From Desulfobacteraceae bacterium (GTDB taxonomy: Bacteria; Desulfobacterota; Desulfobacteria; Desulfobacterales; SURF-15): a stretch of DNA of 14,433 nucleotides. Both the position numbers and the translations under genes were made by a program. Shown here one piece after another: positions 6,713 to 14,366 of the stretch. Location: contig QZKK01000064.1 of the NCBI GenBank assembly GCA_003599475.1, positions 1-14,433 of the forward strand, written 5' to 3'. The notes under the pieces are model-generated. The model was not told the origin of the DNA and did not search any database. It was given only the letters and a program-made list of their open reading frames with translations. Within the stretch, counting starts at the first letter, position 1; the number at the start of each line of letters is the position of its first letter.

Positions 6713-9235
6713 CTACCTGGTTTTATTTTTTCCAATGAACTCTGCCCCCAGTTTCCTCACAACCGATGCACGATCGGCTTCGAGCGCCTTTTCCGCCAGG
6801 GCGGTTGCATCTGCCATATCCAGGCTTCGAATGACGGCCTTGGCGTGCGGGATCGCCTCGGGATTGAGGCTGAGCTCATCGACCCCCAGGCCTGCGAGCA
6901 CCGGGATGGCCGTGGGATCGCCGGCAAGCTCTCCGCACACCCCGACCGGTTTCCCCTCTCGATGGGCCGCTTCGACCACCCGCCGGATCAGAAACAGAAC
7001 CGTCGGGTGAAGTCCGTCTGCATAGTCTGAGAGGGCAGGATTTCCCCGCTCCGCAGCCAGGGTGTACTGGGTAAGATCGTTGGTTCCGATGCTGAAAAAA
7101 TCCACCTGCCTTACCAGAGAAGATGCCGACAGGGCGGCTGCAGGGGTTTCAACCATGATGCCGGTTTCAATCGGCCAGCGGTGGGAAAGGTTTTGCGACT
7201 CCAGCGCGTGGTGAGCAGCCGCCAGCAATTGAATGCATGCCTCCAATTCCTCTGCCCGGGCGATCATGGGAAACATGATACGAAAGTGAAAATCGTTTGC
7301 AGCGCGCAGAATCGCCCGCAACTGGGTGGAAAACAGATCCGCCTCCTGAAGCGAGAGCCGGACGGCGCGCAGACCCAGAAACGGGTTCGCTTCGAGGAGC
7401 GGTTTCATAAACGGCAGCGGTTTGTCTCCGCCGGCATCCAGCGTGCGGATCTGGACAGGGCGCTTTCCCATGATCGTTCCGATTCGATAAAGCGTTTCCC
7501 GCTGTTCTTCCTCGGTGGGCGGCTGTCTGCGGGAAAGGTAAAGAAACTCGGTGCGAAGCAGTCCGACGGCATCGGCTCCATTTCGGACCGACCGGTCGGC
7601 ATCCGGTATGTTTCCGGCGTTTCCCGCGATGGTAATTACACGCCCGTCTCTGGTGACGGCAGGCTCATGCCGATCTATGTAAAATTGCCTGCGCTTTTTT
7701 TCCCATCCGGTTTGCAGCGTTTTCATCTCCTCAAGGAGCCCGGAGGGAGGATCGATCCAGAGGGTTCCGCTGAAACCGTCAACTGCCAGCATCGTACCCG
7801 GAGCAAGCGTTCTGACGGCGGCATCGACGCCGGCGATGGAAGGAATCCCCAGGGCGCGCGCCAATATCGCGCTGTGAGAGTTCGGCCCTCCGCCTACGGT
7901 TACCAGCGCAAGGACCTTTTTCAGATCGAGCTGGACGGTTTGCGTCGGGGTGAGCTCGTGAGCGATCAGAACGGCAGGCTCGGAAAATTGAAGCGGCATT
8001 GCAGCGTCTGTTTCGGATAACGAGAAGAGAAGCTGGTTTCCGACATCGATCACATCGGCTGCGCGTTGCTGCAGGTAGGTATCCGGGAGCACACGGTACT
8101 TTTCGGCGATCTCCCGAATTTCCTCCTCCCATGCGGCTGCGGCGTTTTGCCGGAGTTGAAAGACCTTTTCCCGCACACGGTCCAGCAGCATCGGGTCTTT
8201 GAGAATGAGCAGGTGCGCATCGAAAATGGCCGCTTCCGCTTTTCCCAGGGCGGCGGTCAGTCTTTGCCGGCGATTCTGAATCGCCCGGGAAACCGCCGCC
8301 AGCGCTCTTTCAAATCTTTGCCACTCCTTTTCCGGGTCTTCGACACGATCCTCGTTCACCCGGGCAAGCGCGGCCTGATAATGAAGAAGAGGGCCGACGG
8401 CGATGCCGTCGGAGATCGGAATCGCCCGTATGCTGTCTGTGGAGCTTCCGGCCTTGAGCTCTCCGGCCAAGGGTTCGGCGGTCGATTTTCCTACCGCTTC
8501 TCCGAAATCTTCTTCGACCAGGATGCGGAGAGCATCGAGCGCCCGGCCCGCTTCCTTTCCGCCGGCTGAAATTGAAATCCGGTGCCCTTCGACGGCCCCG
8601 AGCATTGCAAGACTGTTTATGCTCGTTGCCGGGACGGGGCCTTTGGAAAGCGTCCGGTTGCATACCTTCACTTCCGCATCGTACATCGCTGCGGTCTGCA
8701 CAAACCGGGCGCAGGGACGTGCGTGAAGGCCGTGCGGGTTATTGAGGGTAACGACGATTTCCTGTACGGGTTCGTCCTGCCGGGAGGTGTGTTCCTGTTT
8801 GCCGGGAAATGTTTCCGGCTCATCCGGGCTCGACAACTGCCGGAATTTCGGCACGAGCGCCTGCCGGGCTTCTTCGAAGACGGTCTCAAGATCGCTCCCC
8901 AAGCCGATTTGAACACCGGCGGCGATCGCCCCCTCCACCAGGGGGCCGGCAGAAAGACGCACATGGGGCCGCATGGATTCATCGAGCAGTTCCAGCGCCG
9001 TTTCGGCGCCCAGGAGCGCACCCCCCAGATCCATCAGTACCAGGACGCCGTCAGGACCATAGACGGAGGAAACGGCTTCCGCGATCTCGACGGCGTCGGA
9101 CCCGAATTCGGAACGATTCTTTCCGACACCGCCCGCCGCGGCAACGGGAATCGATTCGGCGCCGACCTGTTTGACCAACCGGACCAGTGCATCTGCCAGA
9201 TCCCGGCTGTGAGAAACGACAACCAGACCAACCAT
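6713..9235 (-). CDS. dhaM: DhaM: EIIA-HPr-Enzyme I fusion phosphotransferase for dihydroxyacetone kinase
   Basis: The phosphoryl donor subunit of PEP-dependent dihydroxyacetone kinase, 840 residues. Three phosphate-carrying domains are visible in order. First is a mannose-family EIIA domain (about 1-130) with active His9 in VVSHS. Next is an HPr domain (about 158-245) with His171 in NNPHGLHARP. Last is a complete Enzyme I (about 270-840) with His454 in GGGPNSHSAIL, the PEP-binding stretches LLRTEFLY and GTNDLTQYTLAAERGN, and Cys767 in GVCGEL. Phosphate should pass PEP to EI to HPr to EIIA to the ADP held by DhaL. The E. coli DhaM is about 470 residues with only a partial EI, so this version carries the whole relay. 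ATG 9235 begins 5 bases after the dhaL stop. The protein is cytosolic and has no EIIB or EIIC part. Confidence 0.96.
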   Translation of the reverse strand: MVGLVVVSHSRDLADALVRLVKQVGAESIPVAAAGGVGKNRSEFGSDAVEIAEAVSSVYGPDGVLVLMDLGGALLGAETALELLDESMRPHVRLSAGPLVEGAIAAGVQIGLGSDLETVFEEARQALVPKFRQLSSPDEPETFPGKQEHTSRQDEPVQEIVVTLNNPHGLHARPCARFVQTAAMYDAEVKVCNRTLSKGPVPATSINSLAMLGAVEGHRISISAGGKEAGRALDALRILVEEDFGEAVGKSTAEPLAGELKAGSSTDSIRAIPISDGIAVGPLLHYQAALARVNEDRVEDPEKEWQRFERALAAVSRAIQNRRQRLTAALGKAEAAIFDAHLLILKDPMLLDRVREKVFQLRQNAAAAWEEEIREIAEKYRVLPDTYLQQRAADVIDVGNQLLFSLSETDAAMPLQFSEPAVLIAHELTPTQTVQLDLKKVLALVTVGGGPNSHSAILARALGIPSIAGVDAAVRTLAPGTMLAVDGFSGTLWIDPPSGLLEEMKTLQTGWEKKRRQFYIDRHEPAVTRDGRVITIAGNAGNIPDADRSVRNGADAVGLLRTEFLYLSRRQPPTEEEQRETLYRIGTIMGKRPVQIRTLDAGGDKPLPFMKPLLEANPFLGLRAVRLSLQEADLFSTQLRAILRAANDFHFRIMFPMIARAEELEACIQLLAAAHHALESQNLSHRWPIETGIMVETPAAALSASSLVRQVDFFSIGTNDLTQYTLAAERGNPALSDYADGLHPTVLFLIRRVVEAAHREGKPVGVCGELAGDPTAIPVLAGLGVDELSLNPEAIPHAKAVIRSLDMADATALAEKALEADRASVVRKLGAEFIGKNKTR

Positions 9236-9240
9236 CGCTC

Positions 9241-9873
9241 TTACAAATCCTCCCAGGCTTTCGCCGCCGCCGCCAGCATCAACCAGGTCGAGGTGGCGCC
9301 GGGGTCCTGATGTCCGATGCTGCGTTCCCCGAGATAGCTGGCACGTCCTTTTCTTGCGATCGTCCCGATAGTGTCTTTCATCCCCTTTTCGGCCGCAAAA
9401 ACCCCCTCCCTCAAGATCTCGCGCAACAGGGAGCCGGCTTCAAGCTTTTGCTTCATTGCTTCTACGGCCGGCGCAAGCGCATCCACCATGGTCTTATCGT
9501 TCAGCTTCGCCTTCCCTCTCTCGATCACGCCTCCCAGGCCCGCATCGAACAAGGCGACGACATCGGCCGCCTCCAGGGCATCCTTTCCCTTGCAGAAAGC
9601 GGCGGCGCGCAGAAAAAAGGTGCCGTAGAGAGGGCCTGACGCCCCGCCGACATTACGGATCAGGCTCATTGCAGCGGTATTTAAAATACCGGAGATATCG
9701 GGCGGACGGGACTTTTCGAGCTCCTCCCGGACGGCGGAAAACCCCCGAGCCATGTTGATGCCGTGATCCGCATCCCCGATGGCGGCATCGAGCTCGGTGA
9801 GGTGCTGTTTGTTTTCGGCATAAGTCTTTTGCAGGGATGCGAGCCAGTCCTGCAGGTGCTTCGCCTGAACCAT
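9241..9873 (-). CDS. dhaL: DhaL: ADP-binding subunit of dihydroxyacetone kinase
   Basis: The nucleotide-binding subunit of PEP-dependent dihydroxyacetone kinase, 210 residues, the usual size. The magnesium-coordinating aspartates are present in LTELDAAIGDADHG (Asp29, Asp34 and Asp36), followed by NVGGASGPLYGTFF and, near the C-terminus, RASYLGERSIGHQDPGATS. In this family DhaL keeps its ADP as a fixed cofactor that is rephosphorylated by DhaM and then phosphorylates the dihydroxyacetone bound to DhaK. The start ATG 9873 lies 2 bases after the dhaK stop and follows a run of G residues (minus strand). ATG 9888 would overlap dhaK and has a poorer site. Placement between dhaK and dhaM confirms the assignment. 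Confidence 0.95.
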   Translation of the reverse strand: MVQAKHLQDWLASLQKTYAENKQHLTELDAAIGDADHGINMARGFSAVREELEKSRPPDISGILNTAAMSLIRNVGGASGPLYGTFFLRAAAFCKGKDALEAADVVALFDAGLGGVIERGKAKLNDKTMVDALAPAVEAMKQKLEAGSLLREILREGVFAAEKGMKDTIGTIARKGRASYLGERSIGHQDPGATSTWLMLAAAAKAWEDL

Positions 9874-9875
9874 TC

Positions 9876-10877
9876 TTACACCCCCCATCGGAGCGAGGGG
9901 GTTCGAACGGGAGCGTCCCAGAGCTTGAGAAGCCCCGCATCGGCTCTGAGCAGGGTAATCGAGCATCCTGCCATTTCAAGCGAGGTGATGTAATTTCCCA
10001 CGAGGCGCCGGACGATTCGAATTCCGGTTTTTTCACAAATTTTGGCAAACTCCCCATAGACAAGGTAGAGCTCCATCAACGGGGTTCCGCCCATGCCGTT
10101 TACCATCGCAATGACTTCATCGCTTCTCCTGAAAGGCAGATCGGAAATTACCGACTCGGCCATCATCTCGACAATTTCTCCGGCGGTCTTTCGCTTCATC
10201 CGCTCCCGGCCCGGTTCTCCATGAATGCCGATGCCGATTTCCATCTCGTCGTCACCGATTTTAAAGGTGGGGATCCCTGCAGACGGAACGGTGCAGGAGG
10301 TCAGCGCCATCCCCATGGAACGGCCGTTTTCGTTTACCTTCCGGCAAAGATTTGCAATTCCTCTCAGATCATCGCCCCGTTCGGCCGCCGCACCACAGAT
10401 TTTTTCCGCCAAAACAGTGGTGCCGACCCCTCGCCGTCCCGCGGTATAGAGGCTGTCTTTCACCGCCACGTCGTCATTGATGACGACGGCTTCGGTTTCA
10501 ATCCCTTCGGCCCGGCAGAGCTCGGCGGCCATTTCGAAGTTCATCACATCCCCCGTGTAGTTCTTTACGATGTGCAGGACCCCGGCACCCCCGTTGACGG
10601 CTCTGGTCGCCGCTTCGATCTGATCGGGGGTAGGGGACGTAAACACATCTCCGGGACAGGCGGCATCGAGCATCCCTTTTCCCACGAAGCCGATGTGCAT
10701 CGGCTCGTGGCCGCTGCCGCCGCCGGAAACGATGCCCACCTTGCCGGATTTAGGTGCATCCGCTCGAACAACGAAATTCGGGCTGTAAAAGACTCTTACC
10801 AGGTCACTGTGAGCCGCCTCGAAACCGGCTAAGGCCTCTTTCACGATGTCTTCCGGTTGATTCACCAATTTTTTCAT
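9876..10877 (-). CDS. dhaK: DhaK: dihydroxyacetone-binding subunit
   Basis: The substrate-binding subunit of PEP-dependent dihydroxyacetone kinase, 333 residues, normal length. Key residues match the E. coli enzyme with numbering shifted by one: His57 in GGGSGHEP, Asp110 in NYTGDVMNF, and His219 in GIGIHGEPG, the histidine that forms the covalent hemiaminal with dihydroxyacetone. The start ATG 10877 gives the usual [17 protein letters not shown]-terminus and follows an AAAGGGGG run by about 8 bases. The open frame continues upstream for 148 more codons to 11321, including an ATG at 11156 that overlaps the dehydrogenase stop as ATGA. Those extra codons derive from a ferredoxin gene remnant and are probably not translated. 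It heads dhaKLM; no DhaR- or DhaQ-like regulator or glycerol facilitator is visible nearby. Confidence 0.95.
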   Translation of the reverse strand: MKKLVNQPEDIVKEALAGFEAAHSDLVRVFYSPNFVVRADAPKSGKVGIVSGGGSGHEPMHIGFVGKGMLDAACPGDVFTSPTPDQIEAATRAVNGGAGVLHIVKNYTGDVMNFEMAAELCRAEGIETEAVVINDDVAVKDSLYTAGRRGVGTTVLAEKICGAAAERGDDLRGIANLCRKVNENGRSMGMALTSCTVPSAGIPTFKIGDDEMEIGIGIHGEPGRERMKRKTAGEIVEMMAESVISDLPFRRSDEVIAMVNGMGGTPLMELYLVYGEFAKICEKTGIRIVRRLVGNYITSLEMAGCSITLLRADAGLLKLWDAPVRTPSLRWGV

Positions 10878-10904
10878 TCCGGGTCCCCCTTTCTTCTGCG
10901 CTCT

Positions 10905-11150
10905 TGGCAGAATCGTGATCGTGGTAGGATTCCCACAAGCTATCCGTAACGCGTTCGGCAATAATCCTTGATCAGGATCGTACGTCATTTCGCCGTCTGA
11001 ATAGGATCCGGCGCCGAAAACGCAATCTGTCGACACACTCACCGTGAGGGGCGCATAGATCCATATCGGTGCCGTAATGCTTGCCACTTGGAGCGACAAG
11101 TGCCTGACGGCCGTCTCTTTTCCTATCTTTTCGTTTCGGAATCGCAGGCC
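10905..11150 (-). pseudogene. decayed copy of the 3' half of the ferredoxin gene at 13259-13930
   Basis: The whole space between the dehydrogenase stop and dhaK resembles the last part of the downstream ferredoxin gene. In the dhaK frame it reads [18 protein letters not shown], then [20 protein letters not shown], then ACGNPTT. The intact gene reads KFGKERLVCHSDYVSATD, then VDRCVFGARSYSNGEMTYDP, then CPAKATT. Bases 10971-11024 match 13328-13381 with only three mismatches, while the flanks show one-base insertions or deletions and heavier change. All but one of the cluster cysteines aligned to this segment are lost or displaced, so it cannot make a working ferredoxin. It has the same orientation as the intact gene and directly abuts the dehydrogenase. 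It is a remnant, not a gene, although its frame is open into dhaK. Confidence 0.82.
10971..11044. repeat. direct repeat, copy 1 (ferredoxin 3' segment)
   Basis: The best-conserved part of the ferredoxin remnant. It pairs with 13328-13400 in the same orientation, about 2.36 kb away. The first 54 bases differ at three positions, all transitions; the remainder has a one-base length difference and then an exact 16-base match ending at 11044. The two copies bracket the dehydrogenase, the SHMT fragment and psiE. Confidence 0.85.
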
Positions 11151-11152
11151 GG

Positions 11153-12181
11153 TCATTCCTTTTGGGCCGGCTGAAGCCGAATCCCGCCGCTGCGCTCTCG
11201 GGATGCGTGAGCGGCTTCGGGGTTCAACACCTCGGAAGCGGAAAGCGTTCCGTCCAGCCATGCGGCAAGATGATCGGCGGCGATTTCGACGAACTGATGC
11301 AGCACCTTGGTGACCTTCCATCCGATATGGGGCGTCAGCAGCACGTTCGGAAGCGTTCTCAAGGGGCTGGAGGCCGGAAGGGGCTCGACGGCAAACACGT
11401 CAAGCCCCGCACCGGCAATGCGATTCTCTCGCAAGGCGTCAACCAGTGCGTCTTCATCAACAATGGCGCCGCGGGCGGTGTTGATGAGCAGAGCCGTCTG
11501 CTTCATCTTCTCCAGGCGTTCGCGATTCATCAAACCGCGCGACGCATCGGACAGGCGCAGATGGATGGAAACGATGTCCGAGTCTGTAAGAAGAGAATTC
11601 AAAGGCACCCGTTTGATCCAGGGATCCTCCGTTTCATAGGAAGAGCCCCGATCCCAGGCCAGAACCTTCATTCCGAACAGGGATGCGATCTTTGCCACCG
11701 GGCGGCCATGCCGGCCGCAGCCGAGAATGCCCAGGATGCGGCCTGCCAGGGATTCCCCCATTGCCTGGGGCCATTCTCCCCGGGACATCTGCGCAGCCAG
11801 GTGTTGAATGTTTCGAGTCAGGCCCAGGATAAGCGCGAAGACCAATTCCGCGATTACTGCCGTGTCTTCGGTAACCCGCCGCCCCAGGGCGACGATGATG
11901 CCTCTCCGCGTTGCGGCCGCCTGGTCCAGATGATAGGCATGTCCGCCCGTCTGAAGAACAAGCTCCAGGTTGGGGCAGGCGGCAAAGAATCGCTCGTCCA
12001 GCGGTGTTCGCTCCCGAAGAGCCAACAGCACCTGGCAATCTTTCAGATTCTCGAAATCGGATGGTCCCAAAGGGCGGTCGAAAACAGTCACCTCGGCAAG
12101 CTCGTTCATCCGCGACATGGCCGGTGCGGCCGCCAACTGCCCCTCGTAATCGTCAAGCACAACAAGCCGTATGCGCTTCAA
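11153..12181 (-). CDS. D-2-hydroxyacid dehydrogenase (NAD-binding; hydroxypyruvate/phosphoglycerate reductase type)
   Basis: A D-isomer-specific 2-hydroxyacid dehydrogenase of 342 residues that interconverts a 2-hydroxyacid and a 2-oxoacid with a nicotinamide cofactor. The Rossmann loop is GILGCGRHG (151-159). Asp177 (LAWDRG) at the end of the next strand suggests NAD rather than NADP. The catalytic triad of the family is present: Arg237 in [10 protein letters not shown], Glu266 in DVFAVEP and His285 in TPHIGW. Substrate cannot be read from the sequence; hydroxypyruvate, glyoxylate or phosphoglycerate are typical. The start TTG 12181 is chosen because GGAGG at 12187-12191 lies 5 bases upstream; the frame could also start at TTG 12193. 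It reads in the same direction as dhaK, with about 275 bases of ferredoxin remnant between them, so cotranscription is possible. Confidence 0.9.
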   Translation of the reverse strand: MKRIRLVVLDDYEGQLAAAPAMSRMNELAEVTVFDRPLGPSDFENLKDCQVLLALRERTPLDERFFAACPNLELVLQTGGHAYHLDQAAATRRGIIVALGRRVTEDTAVIAELVFALILGLTRNIQHLAAQMSRGEWPQAMGESLAGRILGILGCGRHGRPVAKIASLFGMKVLAWDRGSSYETEDPWIKRVPLNSLLTDSDIVSIHLRLSDASRGLMNRERLEKMKQTALLINTARGAIVDEDALVDALRENRIAGAGLDVFAVEPLPASSPLRTLPNVLLTPHIGWKVTKVLHQFVEIAADHLAAWLDGTLSASEVLNPEAAHASRERSGGIRLQPAQKE

Positions 12182-12270
12182 TCCTTCCTCCAATCTCCCT
12201 CACCATGCATGCTCTTCCTGCTGCCGGGAATTTCGACGCTCAAAGCTTAACACAATTTTCGATTTTTTAG

Positions 12271-12561
12271 GACAGTGGCCTTTGGCTGGCCCAGGCCAAT
12301 ATCATCACCAACAAGAATCTGATCCCGGGGGATGAACCGGCCGATTGGGGCCGTCCCAGCGGCCTTCGCATCGGCACCATCGAAGTCACGCGTTTGGGCA
12401 TGCGCGAAACGGACATGGAAACCATCGCCGGTTTCATCGGCCGGATCCTGGTGCAGAAGGAGGCGCCGGAAGCAGTGGGAAAAGAAGTGATCGATTTTCG
12501 CCTGCTGCAGCAGACGCTCTACTACAATTTCGACCATGTCCTGCCGCCATGGGCAAAATAA
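12271..12561 (+). pseudogene. serine hydroxymethyltransferase, C-terminal fragment
   Basis: Translation of the plus strand from 12271 to the TAA at 12559-12561 gives 96 residues typical of the end of serine hydroxymethyltransferase (SHMT): ANIITNKNLIPGDEP, then WGRPSGLRIGTIEVTRLGM, then ETDMETIAGFIGRIL, ending NFDHVLPPWAK. Complete SHMTs are more than 400 residues and carry the PLP lysine far upstream, so this lacks the active site. A TAG stop lies directly before the fragment at 12268-12270 and no SHMT-like sequence is seen further left, so the break point is close to 12268. It lies head to head with the dehydrogenase gene, which starts 90 bases away. A remnant left by a rearrangement or insertion; not functional as an enzyme. 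Confidence 0.85.
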
Positions 12562-12724
12562 ATCGTGGGCAGGCCGCAAAGAGACGGCAATCTGAAGACA
12601 CGTCTTAAGCTCGTATCCCTTCGCGGACCGGATTCAGGTGGATATAACAGGACAGGTGCTTCAACCAGCACGGCTTTAAACCCTTGAAGCAGATGACCGC
12701 AGCGCCTTTCTTTTTTGTTTACCC

Positions 12725-13165
12725 TTATGCCACAGGCGGCTTTTGGGCCGGGTGCAGATGCAGCGCTCGACGCACCAGAAAATAGCCGATGCCCAGGGCA
12801 ACAATGAGAGCGGACATCCCGAAGAGCACCCCCGGACCGATCTCCTTGTAGTTGAGGATGATCACCTTTCTGGATACCGCGACGAGCGCAACCAGAAAGA
12901 CGACTTCGGCATGGACCCGATCCTCTTCCAGATACGCCTTTATGGTCTCGAGTAGTTCGAGGCCGATCAGAACCATCAGGAAGAAGCCGAAAACCTCCAG
13001 CATCTCCTCCACATTGAGCAGCATGAACGGCGGCTTGGAGAGCTCCTGAAAAAGGATGACGCCCAATTCGACCGTAGACACCATCACCGCCAGCATCATC
13101 ATCCCGAGCAGCAGGACGACGATCACTTTTTCGAAGATTCGAAGGACCTTTTCAATTTGCATCAT
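12725..13165 (-). CDS. PsiE-like membrane protein
   Basis: A 146-residue integral membrane protein resembling the phosphate-starvation-inducible PsiE family (E. coli PsiE is about 136 residues). Four hydrophobic segments are visible: about 14-34 (VIVVLLLGMMMLAVMVSTVEL), 57-77, 87-105 and 112-132. Between the second and third lies the charged loop ETIKAYLEEDRVHAEVVF, which is characteristic of the family. The role of the family is not known. The start ATG 13165 follows GAGGCGG by a few bases; a GTG at 13183 in the same frame is the alternative. It lies 93 bases downstream of the ferredoxin gene on the same strand, so the two may be cotranscribed. No phosphate-regulation site was recognised. 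Confidence 0.8.
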   Translation of the reverse strand: MMQIEKVLRIFEKVIVVLLLGMMMLAVMVSTVELGVILFQELSKPPFMLLNVEEMLEVFGFFLMVLIGLELLETIKAYLEEDRVHAEVVFLVALVAVSRKVIILNYKEIGPGVLFGMSALIVALGIGYFLVRRALHLHPAQKPPVA

Positions 13166-13258
13166 CTTTCCGCCTCGGGTCACCCTCTTCGGGCGCCCGT
13201 CATTTAACCGTCGAAAACCGTCCTTGCAGAATGATCGATCTCCGCTCCCTACGATGCC

Positions 13259-13930
13259 CTATCGGGGCTCCATCGTTGTGGCCTTTGCCGGGCAGCTCGT
13301 AACGCATAGCCCGCAGCCGAAACAACGATCGGGATCGTACGTCATTTCGCCGTTTGAATAGGATCTGGCGCCGAAAACGCATCGGTCGACACACTCACCG
13401 CAGTGGGAGCATAGATCCGTATCGGTTGCCGAGACATAATCGGAATGACAGACAAGCCGCTCTTTACCGAATTTTATCAATAGCTGAAGATCATGGCAGC
13501 AGCAGGCGCAGCAGCTACAGAGGGCAAAAAGATTCCGATCGGGCCTATAGAGGCTCAGATGGACCAGGCCGCTTTCATTGGCGGCTTTCAGGATCGAAAC
13601 GGCCTCGCCGTATCGGACCTGTTTGGCCAGACCCTTTTCGATGAACTTCTGCCCGAATCCGTCCAGCAGCAGGCAAACGTCCAATGGGTTGTCGCAGCGC
13701 TTGTAATGGCTCCGGCAAACACAGTCAGTCAAAGCGATCAGCTCCGAACTTTTGAGAACGTTTATTACCTGCGCAGTCGGGAGCACCCACTGTTCTTTCC
13801 GGAAGGATTCCCGTACTGGAATCACTTTCGATGAATAGTCGATCTCGCCGCGGTCGAACCATCCGGTGTATTTGTCATATCTTTCCTTGAGCCAGGCGTC
13901 CATTCCTTCATCATTATCGTTATGATGCAT
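13259..13930 (-). CDS. 2[4Fe-4S] ferredoxin with additional cysteine clusters
   Basis: A 223-residue iron-sulfur protein with 19 cysteines. The C-terminal part is a classical two-cluster ferredoxin: CSHCGECVDRC (Cys174, 177, 180, 184) and CFGCGLCVTSCP (Cys203, 206, 209, 213). Upstream are two further cysteine groups: TDCVCRSHYKRC with Cys86 (70, 72, 79, 86) and LCSCCACCCHD (138, 140, 141, 143, 144, 145), which could hold another metal centre. From memory this arrangement recurs in anaerobes in a family of uncharacterised 4Fe-4S proteins. A role in electron transfer in the cytoplasm is likely, but partners are unknown. There is no signal peptide or membrane helix. ATG 13930 follows GAGG with a 10-base gap. 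A degraded second copy of its 3' half lies at 10905-11150. Confidence 0.9.
   Translation of the reverse strand: MHHNDNDEGMDAWLKERYDKYTGWFDRGEIDYSSKVIPVRESFRKEQWVLPTAQVINVLKSSELIALTDCVCRSHYKRCDNPLDVCLLLDGFGQKFIEKGLAKQVRYGEAVSILKAANESGLVHLSLYRPDRNLFALCSCCACCCHDLQLLIKFGKERLVCHSDYVSATDTDLCSHCGECVDRCVFGARSYSNGEMTYDPDRCFGCGLCVTSCPAKATTMEPR
13328..13400. repeat. direct repeat, copy 2 (inside the intact ferredoxin gene)
   Basis: Partner of the repeat at 10971-11044, in the same orientation. This copy lies within the intact ferredoxin reading frame and covers the first cluster motif and the spacer to the second. Confidence 0.85.
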
Positions 13931-13965
13931 TGGTAATCAACCTCATTCCTAAATGGTTTATGGCA

Positions 13966-13994
13966 ATTTTACGTACAGCTGCATGAAGTCTTAA
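13966..13994 (-). promoter_or_regulatory. candidate sigma70 promoter for the ferredoxin gene
   Basis: On the minus strand TTAAGA (13989-13994) and TAAAAT (13966-13971) are separated by 17 bases, placing transcription start near 13959, some 30 bases before ATG 13930. Found by eye in an AT-rich stretch, where such matches occur more often by chance. Confidence 0.35.
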
Positions 13995-14086
13995 TTCCAG
14001 CATTTTTCATATTCGAAACACAAATCAACACTTGGATCACCGGCAACTGCTCCAGTATTGTTAATGTGAACTTTCCAGTCGAGGTC
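13991..14086 (-). pseudogene. short 3' gene fragment, unrecognised
   Basis: A 31-codon open stretch on the minus strand reads DLDWKVHINNTGAVAGDP and then SVDLCFEYEKCWN before TAA at 13991-13993. It has the look of real protein sequence, but a TAA at 14087-14089 closes it upstream and there is no start codon. It may be the tail of a decayed gene. I do not recognise the family. Low confidence. Confidence 0.3.
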
Positions 14087-14108
14087 TTATGCAATGATTA
14101 TATGAATT

Positions 14109-14366
14109 TTATAGTTTAAGCTCCCAAAACTCTTGATCAAATACTTGACCATACTTTTTAACATCTTTGTTTGATACCTTGAGTTGAAAACCAATCCTTT
14201 TATAAAATTCACGAGCATTCGTCAGACAACTGTATGTCTCTAATCGAAGTGATTGGTATGCCTGATTACGAGCATGATGAATTACGGTTCGCATCAGTTC
14301 CTTGGAAATTCCTCTTCTCCTGAACTTTTTAATCCCTGAATTTTGCACGAAATACCCCTTCTGGGG
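14109..14366 (-). pseudogene. GNAT-family acetyltransferase, C-terminal part
   Basis: An 85-codon frame ending at 14109 matches the last part of a GNAT N-acetyltransferase. It carries the acetyl-CoA-binding signature FRRRGISKELMRTVI and the typical final block LETYSCLTNAREFYKRIGFQ. The first strands of the fold, about 60-70 residues, are missing: a TAG at 14367-14369 closes the frame. The only starts available are GTG 14348 and later codons, inside the domain. The remaining 64 bases to the window edge show no matching continuation in this frame, though a frameshifted N-terminus beyond the edge cannot be excluded. The stretch is clearly more AT-rich than the ferredoxin and dha genes, which suggests separate origin or decay. 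Substrate unknown. Confidence 0.65.

Noticed and set aside
9837..10832. 331-codon plus-strand frame
   Set aside because: Antisense to dhaK and dhaL, which carry all active-site residues; the long shadow results from high GC.
11162..12250. 362-codon plus-strand frame
   Set aside because: Antisense to the D-2-hydroxyacid dehydrogenase, whose cofactor loop and catalytic residues are clear.
12247..12579. 110-codon minus-strand frame
   Set aside because: Antisense to the SHMT fragment, which gives the recognisable protein on the plus strand.
12651..12677. GTGCT/AGCAC hairpin between the SHMT fragment and psiE
   Set aside because: A five-pair stem without a T-run in either direction is too weak to call a terminator.
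13190..13199. Palindrome CGGGCGCCCG between the ferredoxin gene and psiE
   Set aside because: Too short and without a following T-run for a terminator, and no known operator matches; could be chance in GC-rich DNA.
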